DNA of 42,860 nt from a virus. Below, in pieces: positions 1 to 7,479 of the stretch; within the stretch, counting starts at the first letter, position 1, and the number at the start of each line of letters is the position of its first letter. The position numbers were made by a program, and so were the translations under genes. Under the pieces are notes generated by a model. It had not been told where the DNA came from. It ran no database searches and was given only the letters and a program-made list of their open reading frames with translations. The stretch spans positions 1 to 42,860 of IMG/VR virus record IMGVR_UViG_3300028794_000203, one strand, 5' to 3'.

Positions 1-121
1 CTAAGCTTTGCATTGGTTTGTTCTTTTCCGGTGCAAAGCCGACAAACAATAAGGAAATAAGCATGTAGAAAGCTTTCGGCGAATATGTTTGGACGGGAGT
101 TCGACCCTCCCCGGCTCCACC
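1..121 (+). ncRNA. ssrA: tmRNA (ssrA), 3' portion only
   Basis: This is the 3' end of transfer-messenger RNA, which rescues stalled ribosomes. The last part shows a tRNA-like T arm: stem GGGAG (95-99), loop TTCGACC (100-106), stem CTCCC (107-111). It is followed by an acceptor 3' strand CGGCTCC-A-CC (112-121). Upstream, GTTTGT and ACAAAC (about 17-51) can pair, as in a tmRNA pseudoknot. The 5' half, with the alanine acceptor strand and the tag reading frame, lies outside the window. The base after CC is T, so the terminal A of CCA is either added after transcription or was replaced at the phage junction. Confidence is high because the T arm and acceptor fit canonical spacing and the following DNA is phage. 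Confidence 0.85.
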
Positions 122-1623
122 TGAGCAGGTTTTTGCAAAATACCGTCGTAGATAAGAAGATTTTTTGACTTCAATATCAACAGGTTGTGTGTAAAAATCG
201 GCATAATATAAGGTGTTCGATAAATACCCTGTTTATAAGCTAAGCAGGAATCGAACACCATCCGTAATAGCTCCTGCTTTTGAAGAGTGGGAGCTATTTC
301 ATACATGGCATCCAGTTTTGAGAGCTTCATTAAGTTTTTTTCCATCAGTAGAAACACCTGGTCATGATCTTTGCCCAAAGCATCTACCTGACTGCGCAGA
401 TATAATCTTTTCTGGTTGAGCTCCTGGTGCCAACGCTGATAACTTTCATGGCTCAGCTGGTCATTGATCCATTTTTCTTCAACAGATACCAACTGTGTTT
501 CCGTTTGCTGCAGTTCAGTTTTTTTCTTCTTTAATTCCGAAACATTTCCATGCAACTTTTCCTGCAGCTGCGACGCACTTTTTTCAATAATCGCATCAAC
601 CATTCTTTCAGGCAAGCTAAGGTGTTTTAAAATTTCATTCAATTGATAATGTGATTTTATCGCACTTATATTATTGTGTTTAGCCTGATTGCATTTATAG
701 TAATAGAAATATTTGCCGCTTTTGCCGCGGCTGGGAGCGCCGGTTAAAAGATACCCGCAATGACATTTGAGTACACCACGCAACGGCATTTTATCTTCAA
801 TCGTTACGCGCGGCTTGTCTTCACGCTTCATTTTTTCCTGTACTCGTTGCCAGCTTAGCATATCAACAATAGCCTCATGCTTTGCCGGAAATATTCCACC
901 GGGATTTTCTTTCCATGATTTTACATAAATCTGTCCGCTGTACAGTGGATTACTCAGTATTTTCTGAATTGACATTTTATCGCCCTTATGCAGGCCCATT
1001 TCCTCAGCATGTTTTTTTATAATATAAATAGGCGTGCTGCGCAGGTAAGCATCATAGATATATGAAATGATTGTTGCTTTGTCTTTATCAGGTATCAGCA
1101 TTCTGTTTTCTGCATTGCCTTCCTTTAAATAGCCGAAGGGTGCTCTTGATCCAATGTAACGGCCTTTGATTGCTTTGGCGGTATAAATACCCCCATTGAT
1201 ATCATTCTGCCGTTTAATATTTTCGCTATTCCCCAAAAGAAATTCCAACCCCATCATGAAAAACGAATTACTATCATACACATCATAAATGCAGCTGCGA
1301 CTGGCGCTAACAATACTTATACCATACAGTTTTTGTATTTCCTTCAATAGATTTATAGCGTCACCCACCTCACGGCTGAAACGTGTGAGCTCTGACACTA
1401 CCAGGTAATCTATTGAACGGTAATTTTTACGGACAAAGGCCATCAATAATTTCATATCAGGCCTGTCAAATGTCCTGGCAGATATTCCTTCGTCTTTAAA
1501 GGTGTCAACAATTTCGATTTTATTATAATTAGCCCAGCCTGAGGTAACCATTTTTTGACGTTCGATACTGTGCTGTGATTGATCATCGCTGCTGAAGCGA
1601 AGATAAATTATTGCCTTTTTCAT
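1..1623 (-). CDS. large serine recombinase (phage integrase)
   Basis: Site-specific recombinase of the resolvase/invertase superfamily, 540 aa, expected to integrate and excise the prophage. The N-terminal catalytic domain (about 3-140) contains YLRFSSDDQSQHSIERQ with the candidate nucleophile serine near residue 11-12, and the SELTRFSREV helix. A recombinase domain follows (about 155-290, RAPFGYLKEG), then a zinc-ribbon-like segment (LKCHCGYLLTGAPS...YYYKC), then a charged coiled coil (about 350-415) as in large serine integrases. The last 40 codons (QVEPGRVELPSKHIRRK onward) are antisense to ssrA, so this tail comes from the attachment site and would probably differ in the excised phage. 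ATG start at 1621-1623. Serine integrases in tmRNA genes are less common than tyrosine ones. Confidence 0.9.
   Translation of the reverse strand: MKKAIIYLRFSSDDQSQHSIERQKMVTSGWANYNKIEIVDTFKDEGISARTFDRPDMKLLMAFVRKNYRSIDYLVVSELTRFSREVGDAINLLKEIQKLYGISIVSASRSCIYDVYDSNSFFMMGLEFLLGNSENIKRQNDINGGIYTAKAIKGRYIGSRAPFGYLKEGNAENRMLIPDKDKATIISYIYDAYLRSTPIYIIKKHAEEMGLHKGDKMSIQKILSNPLYSGQIYVKSWKENPGGIFPAKHEAIVDMLSWQRVQEKMKREDKPRVTIEDKMPLRGVLKCHCGYLLTGAPSRGKSGKYFYYYKCNQAKHNNISAIKSHYQLNEILKHLSLPERMVDAIIEKSASQLQEKLHGNVSELKKKKTELQQTETQLVSVEEKWINDQLSHESYQRWHQELNQKRLYLRSQVDALGKDHDQVFLLMEKNLMKLSKLDAMYEIAPTLQKQELLRMVFDSCLAYKQGIYRTPYIMPIFTHNLLILKSKNLLIYDGILQKPAQVEPGRVELPSKHIRRKLSTCLFPYCLSALHRKRTNQCKA
95..123. other. 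probable attL (prophage left end in the 3' end of ssrA)
   Basis: The integrase gene runs directly into the tRNA-like 3' end of ssrA, and everything to the right is phage. tRNA and tmRNA 3' ends are classic integration targets. The exact crossover cannot be placed without the matching copy at the right end, which is not in this window. I inferred the position from the end of ssrA. Confidence 0.5.
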
Positions 1624-1711
1624 TTGCTTGGTTTAGGGTTGCAGACACTATAATGGTTGCCAATAAAGCTACCAAATTTTCCTCTTCCGGTGAAAGCGCC
1701 GGTTTTGGCAT
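1583..1711 (-). CDS. small hypothetical protein overlapping the integrase start
   Basis: A 42-aa ORF with an ATG at 1709-1711 and a TGA at 1583-1585, overlapping the first 41 bases of the integrase gene in another frame. The product starts MPKPALSPEEENLVALLAT and continues as an amphipathic helix ending in a polar NEKGNNLSSLQQR tail. It resembles short acidic-start helical proteins that I recall from Bacteroidota mobile elements, but I cannot name a family. The overlap suggests translational coupling to the integrase. There is no other gene between the integrase and the next ORF at 1735. Confidence 0.45.
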   Translation of the reverse strand: MPKPALSPEEENLVALLATIIVSATLNQANEKGNNLSSLQQR

Positions 1712-1734
1712 GGGTAATATTGTTGCGGGCAGGC

Positions 1735-2079
1735 TCAGGCTTCCAATTTTTTATAGTAATAAATGGCCATAACCGTTTCAGCATTAGCGTCTACCTGTAA
1801 ATCTTTTACCCACTTATAAAAATCAAAATAATCCATACCATGACTGGGCCAGGTGATAATATTTGACAAGTCCCCTAAAGGAATTCGTAGTAGGTCGACC
1901 AGTTGCCATTTGCTGGGTGGATAACTGGTATCCTGCGTTTGTATTTCATACACCATGCTGGCCAACAAGCTTTCTGAAATAACTATAGTAGGTGACGGCG
2001 CCCTATCAATATGTACCATCACTCTGCTGTGTAGCTTGTTATTAAAATTTGTTGAGAAGAAAATCGTTTTCGTTGCCAT
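1735..2079 (-). CDS. hypothetical phage protein
   Basis: A 114-aa ORF starting at an ATG (2077-2079). It has no signal peptide or membrane segment. The product begins MATKTIFFSTNFNNKLHSR and contains aromatic-rich stretches (GMDYFDFYKWVKDL, MAIYYYKKLEA). I do not recognise a family. It lies between the ASCH-like gene and the integrase in the same leftward run, so it is probably an early accessory protein. Confidence 0.6.
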   Translation of the reverse strand: MATKTIFFSTNFNNKLHSRVMVHIDRAPSPTIVISESLLASMVYEIQTQDTSYPPSKWQLVDLLRIPLGDLSNIITWPSHGMDYFDFYKWVKDLQVDANAETVMAIYYYKKLEA

Positions 2080-2107
2080 CGGTAAATGGGTTAATTTGAG
2101 TTAACAA

Positions 2108-2563
2108 TTACCAGTAAATAATATCTCCAATAAATGGTAGTTCATGGGTAGTTTTCCACCATCGAAGCATCAAGTCAAAACTGCCGGCTGTTTTTCTCGC
2201 TGTACTTCCCTGTTGCCGAAATCCATCCTTCCAGGCTAAATCTTCTCTCTGTTTTCCACCCAAAGGATTGGCAAGCCAACTAATACTTTTACCCTGTGTT
2301 AATTCATCGTACACTTCACATACCTGGGAATCCGAAAGACGCATCCAAACAATATAGATTTCTGATTCTGTTATAATGATTGTCCTTATTTTTTTGAAAG
2401 GAGCATCCATTATCCGGGTACAATATTTTGTTCTCATTGCTGAAAATAATTGTAGCGTGCTGCCGGGTTTTGGGACGTGTTTCCTTCTTGCTCTAATTGT
2501 ATGGCGTTTGCTGCCTTCTTTTACGAGAGGTACAAAGCGTTGTTGAAATGAATAAGCGGGCAT
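2108..2563 (-). CDS. ASCH/PUA-like domain protein
   Basis: A 151-aa protein. The N-terminus reads SFQQRFVPLVKEGSKRHTIRA, followed by a KPGSTLQLFSAMRTKYC segment. This K-x-x-T-I-R-x-R-R plus 'G-x-x-L-x-L-F/Y' pattern is typical of phage ASCH-domain (PUA-fold) proteins, which are thought to bind RNA or act on nucleic acids. The C-terminal part (ANPLGGKQREDLAWKDGF) is also common in such phage proteins. ATG start at 2561-2563, four bases beyond the stop of the HNH gene at 2567, so it is in the same operon. The biochemical role is unproven. Confidence 0.65.
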   Translation of the reverse strand: MPAYSFQQRFVPLVKEGSKRHTIRARRKHVPKPGSTLQLFSAMRTKYCTRIMDAPFKKIRTIIITESEIYIVWMRLSDSQVCEVYDELTQGKSISWLANPLGGKQREDLAWKDGFRQQGSTARKTAGSFDLMLRWWKTTHELPFIGDIIYW

Positions 2564-2566
2564 ATG

Positions 2567-2872
2567 TTATAGATTTATTTTTAATTGATGTTCTCCTTTC
2601 CAGTGCCGGCCATATCGCCGGTTGTCTACATGCTGCTTTATATCGTGATTGAGGTGACATTTTTGACATAGTGCAGCGAGATTCCAAAAACGGTTATTTC
2701 TTTTATCATGATCAAGGTGTGCAACCGTCAGCACTACTTTGCTGCCTGTTACAGGGTGCGGTTTATAATTTTCAGCATGGCATTTTTCGCACCGGTTACC
2801 GGCCCGCCTCACCCGTATAAGCCAGCTGATTAATTTCCATTTCGGATGATATTCTTTATAGTTAATTGGCAT
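2567..2872 (-). CDS. HNH endonuclease
   Basis: About 101 aa from the ATG at 2870-2872; a TTG two codons upstream (2876-2878) overlaps the previous stop and could also be used. The fold is a small HNH nuclease with two CxxC zinc knuckles: RCEKCHAEN near the middle and LCQKCHLNH near the end. The catalytic VAHLDHDKRNNRFWNLAAL block lies between them (AHLDHD with H, N-R-x-W-N-L). Such free-standing HNH proteins in phages can cut DNA during packaging or act as homing nucleases. Here it sits with early genes, not beside the terminase. Confidence 0.85.
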   Translation of the reverse strand: MPINYKEYHPKWKLISWLIRVRRAGNRCEKCHAENYKPHPVTGSKVVLTVAHLDHDKRNNRFWNLAALCQKCHLNHDIKQHVDNRRYGRHWKGEHQLKINL

Positions 2873-2874
2873 AA

Positions 2875-3192
2875 TCAACTTTTGCCATGGTGTAATTCTG
2901 TAGCCAATCCATATGGTGACGGAATGTTACCATACACTGCAGGCGGCCGGATAAGCTTTTTCGGTTTCGTTTCCTGGTCAAATTGTTTAATACTGGCCAG
3001 CCTTGCTGCCCGTTCATTGGCAATACTTTCATCTACTTTTTTAAAAGACAGCTTCCTTTTATAGCAATAATTATAAATGACATGCTCCGGAGCATCAAGC
3101 CTTACTGCCATTTCTTTGACCGTACATTTTGCGTGCTCACGTTCTATAAAATCCCTTTCCCAGTCTTCCAGTTCATATTTTGGGTGATGCAT
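2875..3192 (-). CDS. putative HTH-containing small protein
   Basis: 105 aa with ATG at 3190-3192. The first 55 residues look like a helix-turn-helix: acidic ELEDWERDFIEREH, then KCTVKEMAVRLDAPEHVIY (recognition-type helix), then NYCYKRKLSFKK. The rest is charged and then proline-rich (KLIRPPAVYGNIPSP). Its stop overlaps the possible start of the HNH gene by a few bases, so the pair is probably co-translated. A DNA-binding role is inferred. It lies just downstream of the iteron region and could act there, but nothing proves that. Confidence 0.6.
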   Translation of the reverse strand: MHHPKYELEDWERDFIEREHAKCTVKEMAVRLDAPEHVIYNYCYKRKLSFKKVDESIANERAARLASIKQFDQETKPKKLIRPPAVYGNIPSPYGLATELHHGKS

Positions 3193-3294
3193 GTTTTTTG
3201 AATTTGAGGTTAAAAATGTGGATGAGAAGTAGTGATATTTCGTCTAAAAAAATATTTTCGAAATTTTCTGTGACTTGGCTTTTTTGCCGGTTTA

Positions 3295-3676
3295 CTGTCA
3301 CACTTTTTGTAATTAATTGATTGTTATATGTTTAGAGTGTGACAGTAAGTGTGACAGTGATTGTGACAGCAACGTGACAGATTGTGACAGCAACGTGACA
3401 GTAAATACTATTTTCAATTTTACTGTCACAGCCTCAAACCCTTTACTGTTAAGCCTTTTATTATTTATTATTATTGATTGTAACAGTTGTAACAGTAAAA
3501 TAGAAAGTTGGGAGAAAACGGCATGTAACTGGCTAAAGGCATCTGGCAGGTCTGAAACAGGCCGAAAAATCAATTTTTTTAAAGGAATACTACTTCTGCT
3601 CCTCCTAGTAATATACCCGGATGTAATTAAATCAATAGAAATCATGTGATTAGGATTTGTGACAGTGGTGTAACAG
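3295..3676. repeat. GTGACAG iteron cluster, candidate replication origin
   Basis: About 500 bases (3193-3692) hold no convincing gene. Six direct copies of GTGACAG lie at 3339, 3351, 3363, 3374, 3384 and 3395, spaced 12, 12, 11, 10 and 11 bases, close to one helical turn. Inverted copies (CTGTCAC) flank them at 3295-3301 and 3423-3429. A further direct copy is at 3659, and GTAACAG variants are at 3480, 3489 and 3670. The region between is very A+T rich. Evenly phased iterons plus an AT-rich stretch beside a primase/helicase gene fit a phage replication origin. Opposed ORFs on both strands here are by-products of the repeats. Confidence 0.6.
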
Positions 3677-3692
3677 CCCTGTTTACGGGCTT

Positions 3693-6224
3693 TTAAAATG
3701 GTAAATCGTTTTGTTCGCCCTGCAATGCTGCCTGCGGTTTTACTTCTGGAATAAACTGCGCCAATTCCGGATCCACAACAATGTTTGCTATCTCATCTTT
3801 GGTTAAAAACATTTCCCGGCGGAACACATATGGCCGGCCGTTGTCCTTCACCCATACCAATACTTTTTCTGTGCGACCCTCAGTCATCTTCTTTTCATAG
3901 CGTGGGAAGCTGTGCCGGTTGGGTACATACTTTTTTTTAATCTGTGCCATATCGGCTGTTGTCATTTCGGGATGGGCCATTAAATACTGCTGGGTGGCCA
4001 GCTCCATGGTGTCATAGTTTCTACCTTCAAACTCAAATACATGAAACAGGTCTACCCGCATGATATCTTTTAGCACGTCTTCCAGGTAGTTTTTTTCATA
4101 CTTAAAGCGGAAAATATCCTCCTGGATAACCCCCAGTGTCATTTTAATTTCAGGGGCGCCAATCTCCGTAAACAGGCTGTGCATGTGTTGCCGCAATTCC
4201 TTCACTACCACCGGCATGCTGTGTTGAATAACCTTCTTAAGCGCTTCCGTCTTAAGCAGGCTGGGGTGGAACCACATACGGTTTAAACTCTCTGTAAGCA
4301 GCTTGCGGCGGTTCAGGAAACTAATAAAAGCTGGTATTTCATCTTTCATCAGCGAAAGCAGATCGGTAATTTCATCTTTAAACTGTGGCACCTTAATAAT
4401 CCAGTATCTGATATCATCTTCTGACAGATAAATAAAATTGCCCTCGTTATTGGTGCAGAAAATAAATTTTATAAAACACTCCAACTCCACATGATCCTTT
4501 CCCTTGCTGTTCATCATTATTTTATCTGCAGTGCTGAGGCTCTTTACTTTCTCTACAACAATCTGCTTATCAATTTTGGCCTCATCGCATATTACGACCA
4601 GCTTGGTTGCCCAGTGCCGGTTAAAGTCACCAGAAAGGTCCTGGTTGCCTACGATGGCCACGTTACCGGTAAAGATTAGTTTCAGCAGTTTTGCGAATGT
4701 GCTCTTACCTGTATTGTTTTCCTTGCTCACCAGGCAAAGGATCGGAAGCTTCTCCGCTGGCTTCTGTAGCAACAGCTGCATGTAATCCAGGGCCAGCTCA
4801 TAGTTCAGGTACTTTCGTTTTGTTTTGTCTTTCGGATGGGTAAATACAATTTCATTATCTCCAAAGACGTGCTTTACAAAATTGATAATGTTGGGGCAGT
4901 CGGCTTCCGTGCAGGGGGCGTCATCTTCCTCCCATTCAAATGGGCTGTACACATTAAAACAGCCATTGATTACCTGCTGGAAATTTAGATGGTCAGGTAT
5001 ATTGCAGAACGTCTTATACTTTGGAATGTGGGATACGAATTTTTTACCATAGTCTTCAATGATGGTGCTTTTCTGCCGGACGTCGAAACGTTTTTCCAGC
5101 TGGTGGTATTTGTTGGGCACCCAAACGAATTCATAATACTGGTCACCTACACGGAAATAATTCTTTGCTTCACCTGGCACCACCATCAGGCATTCATTCT
5201 TTTCCTCATTGTACTTATATGTGGTTCCGTTGAATTTAAATTCTATACCCTTCATTTCAGGCCGGCGCTCAACATGGAACGAATAAAACTCATTTACGTT
5301 CCACAGATGGAAATACTTATGAATCTTACTGGTGCCGCTCGTGATATTGAAACGTTGAAAATAAGTGCCAGGCAGTGTGCTTTTGATGTCTTTAACAATG
5401 TCAGCAACCCGGTCAGGGAAAGTTACCAGCAAATCATCCAGCCCCTTTACCATGTCCCTGGTTATACCTTTCTCCTGGTGTACAATGGCATCGGTATCTA
5501 TATGCATGAACCATTTTTCCACGTCATAATCATCCAGCAGGTTTTTAAAAGTTTCGCAGCTGCTGTAAAAATTCTTTGGCCGGCGATACAGATCTACACC
5601 ATCTTTTAAATCTTTACCGGTAATATCCAGGCAATCTCCATCGGTAAGCCATACCATTTTTTTAACGCTGCAGAAGTCCATCAGTTTTTTTATATCTGGG
5701 TGCAGGATGCCGGTATCCTTTTCTTTCATATGGGTAATGCTGCTTAATCCGACTACCGGTATACCATGATTGCAACCCTTCCAGGCTTTAAAAAATCCTT
5801 CAACCAGGTACAGCGTGTCTATGGCTTGTTTTTTTTCAAATTGCTCAATTAGCCATGGATGAAAAAAAGGGTATGTGCCCTGACCTTTTGGAATATTGTA
5901 CTTCTGTACGCTGCCATCCTTCCTGACAACAGGTTTTTCCAGCCGGGTGATGGAATAGCTATCGCTCCACCTTTTGCCTTCCTGTTTGTAGATGATCTGG
6001 TTGCGGTCTAAAGTGTATACCAGAATATCTATGCCCAGGCCTTTGGGGTTTTCCCGGAAAATGGGCACGGGATTTAATACCGTTTCATTCGATTTAACCC
6101 CGTCTTTTTCTACTACGCCTGATTGTTTAACTTCTATAATATTGTTGGCAGCCGTTACGCCCAGTTGCTGCATGCGGGTTTCAAAATAGCTTTCCGCATT
6201 ATAGGTAGAGTCAGTATGAGCCAT
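3693..6224 (-). CDS. bifunctional primase / SF3 helicase
   Basis: 843-aa replication protein. The N-terminal third has a Toprim-like primase region (TLYLVEGFFKAWKGCNHG near 135, then KKMVWLTDGDCLD near 188). The C-terminal half is a superfamily 3 (D5-like) helicase, with Walker A SKENNTGKSTFAKL near 498 and Walker B LVVICDEA near 542. It goes on through a FIFCTNN sensor-type motif (motif C) and a YWIIKVPQF segment. It would prime and unwind phage DNA. It starts at ATG 6222-6224 and is followed downstream by the iteron cluster, which supports a joint replication module. No separate DNA polymerase is seen, so the phage probably uses the host one. Confidence 0.85.
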   Translation of the reverse strand: MAHTDSTYNAESYFETRMQQLGVTAANNIIEVKQSGVVEKDGVKSNETVLNPVPIFRENPKGLGIDILVYTLDRNQIIYKQEGKRWSDSYSITRLEKPVVRKDGSVQKYNIPKGQGTYPFFHPWLIEQFEKKQAIDTLYLVEGFFKAWKGCNHGIPVVGLSSITHMKEKDTGILHPDIKKLMDFCSVKKMVWLTDGDCLDITGKDLKDGVDLYRRPKNFYSSCETFKNLLDDYDVEKWFMHIDTDAIVHQEKGITRDMVKGLDDLLVTFPDRVADIVKDIKSTLPGTYFQRFNITSGTSKIHKYFHLWNVNEFYSFHVERRPEMKGIEFKFNGTTYKYNEEKNECLMVVPGEAKNYFRVGDQYYEFVWVPNKYHQLEKRFDVRQKSTIIEDYGKKFVSHIPKYKTFCNIPDHLNFQQVINGCFNVYSPFEWEEDDAPCTEADCPNIINFVKHVFGDNEIVFTHPKDKTKRKYLNYELALDYMQLLLQKPAEKLPILCLVSKENNTGKSTFAKLLKLIFTGNVAIVGNQDLSGDFNRHWATKLVVICDEAKIDKQIVVEKVKSLSTADKIMMNSKGKDHVELECFIKFIFCTNNEGNFIYLSEDDIRYWIIKVPQFKDEITDLLSLMKDEIPAFISFLNRRKLLTESLNRMWFHPSLLKTEALKKVIQHSMPVVVKELRQHMHSLFTEIGAPEIKMTLGVIQEDIFRFKYEKNYLEDVLKDIMRVDLFHVFEFEGRNYDTMELATQQYLMAHPEMTTADMAQIKKKYVPNRHSFPRYEKKMTEGRTEKVLVWVKDNGRPYVFRREMFLTKDEIANIVVDPELAQFIPEVKPQAALQGEQNDLPF

Positions 6225-6250
6225 TTGGTTATTCTATTGGGTATTGGTGA

Positions 6251-6373
6251 TTAAAAGAAAAGGTAACATACGAGGCAAACAATTGCGATGAGAAAGAATA
6301 CGATAACACCTGTAATCAACCTCATTTCGGCAATGCCATTGGGATTGTCGTCGTGAAAAAAGTTTTCGTTCAT
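6251..6373 (-). CDS. 40-aa single-pass membrane protein
   Basis: A short ORF with ATG at 6371-6373 and TAA at 6251-6253. The product has a polar N-terminus (MNENFFHDDNPNGIAEMR) and one long hydrophobic helix (LITGVIVFFLIAIVCLVC) ending YLFF. The clean layout of polar head and transmembrane helix argues it is real, and it fills the gap upstream of the primase. A longer overlapping frame (6234-6434) is arginine/histidine-rich, lacks structure, and is less likely. Function unknown. Confidence 0.5.
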   Translation of the reverse strand: MNENFFHDDNPNGIAEMRLITGVIVFFLIAIVCLVCYLFF

Positions 6374-6486
6374 AGTTGTAATTTTTGGTTGTAGGGGTTA
6401 AAAAATCCGGGGTGTCCCTCATTTTATTTCTCACCCATGCATTACTGCATTTTTTTTGTTTTTAAATAAATGCACCCCGGAATGAC

Positions 6487-6759
6487 TTATGATAGCTTTT
6501 CAAATTGATGACGTTCTTTTACAGATGAAAATTCAACAGTTTCTGACCAGGTTGAGAATACGCGCTGGTGTGGGTTGTTGATGGTAGGTATAAACTCGTC
6601 TGCCTCTTTATTCGTGTCAAATACTTTGGCATCCATCACATTGATACTGAAATTTACCAGCCACTTACCTGACTGAGATTTGGAGTGGCCGCCGGCCACG
6701 TAGTTTTTACGCCCATTGATCAGGGTGAAAACGACAATGATTTGCGTGTTTGATTTCAT
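6487..6759 (-). CDS. hypothetical phage protein
   Basis: 90 aa from ATG 6757-6759. It begins MKSNTQIIVVFTLINGRKNY and has an alternating beta-type pattern (KWLVNFSINVMDAKVF), then an acidic stretch. There is no signal peptide or transmembrane helix. It lies in the early leftward cluster between the primase and the ExoX-like small gene. Family not recognised. Confidence 0.6.
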   Translation of the reverse strand: MKSNTQIIVVFTLINGRKNYVAGGHSKSQSGKWLVNFSINVMDAKVFDTNKEADEFIPTINNPHQRVFSTWSETVEFSSVKERHQFEKLS

Positions 6760-6768
6760 AAACCTGTT

Positions 6769-6963
6769 TTAATTATTTAAAAATTTTGTGTCGTTGATTT
6801 TCTTTTGCAGTGCATCAGAGAATAATACTTTATTATTTTTCTGCCACCATTCCAGGTGGCCGGCATTATAATCAGCCAGAGAAGAGAGTGTGACACCGTG
6901 GTATTTTCCGAAAGGGAAAACATCCCAAAGCTGGTACACCCGTTTCTCGTGCTTTTCTTTCAT
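6769..6963 (-). CDS. ExoX C-terminal / DUF3820-like small protein
   Basis: 64 aa starting at ATG 6961-6963. This start was chosen because it forms a TGATG overlap with the stop of the upstream gene; an in-frame ATG 16 codons earlier is less likely. The core FPFGKYHGVTLSSLADYNAG followed by HLEWW matches the '(M/F)PFGK(Y/H)xGxxLxxL...YLxW' signature of the exonuclease X C-terminal/DUF3820 group, which binds or helps process nucleic acids. No nuclease catalytic domain is present. It is probably co-translated with the membrane protein upstream. Confidence 0.6.
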   Translation of the reverse strand: MKEKHEKRVYQLWDVFPFGKYHGVTLSSLADYNAGHLEWWQKNNKVLFSDALQKKINDTKFLNN

Positions 6964-7190
6964 CAGTGGTATCGCTTCAATAAAAAGAAACTGATTACAC
7001 GGCCAGTCCAAGCCAGGCGTTTGTGTGCTTGTTTCAGGCGTGGCTCTTTATTGTAATATTTTTCTGCCCTTCTGAGGTTATTTACTGCATCACTGAAAGC
7101 GTGCAGAGATGCCAGCAAGGCAACAAAGCAAAACACGACAATGATGGCTACGAAGTTTTGGAGTAGGGGATGGTGGTTAAGAAAATTCAT
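6963..7190 (-). CDS. small membrane protein
   Basis: 75 aa from ATG 7188-7190; a longer frame opens at 7253, but the chosen start places the gene in a short overlap with the upstream gene. After MNFLNHHPLLQN there is one transmembrane helix (FVAIIVVFCFVALLASLHAF). A basic cytoplasmic tail follows (NNLRRAEKYYNKEPRLKQAHKR). It overlaps genes on both sides and so belongs to a tightly packed early operon directly downstream of the DGR reverse transcriptase. Function unknown. Confidence 0.5.
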   Translation of the reverse strand: MNFLNHHPLLQNFVAIIVVFCFVALLASLHAFSDAVNNLRRAEKYYNKEPRLKQAHKRLAWTGRVISFFLLKRYH

Positions 7191-7479
7191 AATGCTTATT
7201 AATTTTAACAATCGTTGTTTTAAATGGAAAATCTTCTTTGTTGATACTTTCAATGGTTTCCATCAGGTAAGAGGACCCGCTAAACACAACACGCAGTTCC
7301 CCTTTATATTTTAACTGCAGTGTAAGGCACTTGCCGGATCCTTTTTCAGGATATTTTGATGCGCCTATTTTATAATCAAGAACTTCTATTTCGGTATTGG
7401 TAATGCGGTCAATGCTGATGCTATCACCCTGAAAGGATTTTATTTGTACGCTTATACCCAGTTCGCTGAATTTTTTCAT
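7177..7479 (-). CDS. conserved small phage protein downstream of DGR RT
   Basis: 100 aa with ATG at 7477-7479, overlapping the end of the reverse transcriptase gene by 56 bases in another frame. The product looks like a compact beta-rich fold. It has SVQIKSFQGDSISIDRITN, EIEVLDYKIGASKYPEKGSGKC, VVFSGSSYLMETIE and FPFKTTIVKINKHYEF. I recall similar short proteins from Bacteroidota phages, but no assigned function. An OB-type single-strand-binding fold is possible from the pattern but unproven. The overlap suggests coupling to RT translation. Confidence 0.65.
   Translation of the reverse strand: MKKFSELGISVQIKSFQGDSISIDRITNTEIEVLDYKIGASKYPEKGSGKCLTLQLKYKGELRVVFSGSSYLMETIESINKEDFPFKTTIVKINKHYEFS

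Noticed and set aside
3313-3649. Two 110-aa ORFs on opposite strands in the iteron region
   Set aside because: Both are low-complexity translations of the GTGACAG repeats (for example VTLLSQS repeated) and of the AT-rich flank; no family features. They are better explained as by-products of the repeat cluster.
6234-6434. 66-aa minus ORF between primase and early genes
   Set aside because: Its product is Arg/His/Asn-rich with no clear fold, while an overlapping frame (6251-6373) encodes a tidy membrane peptide.
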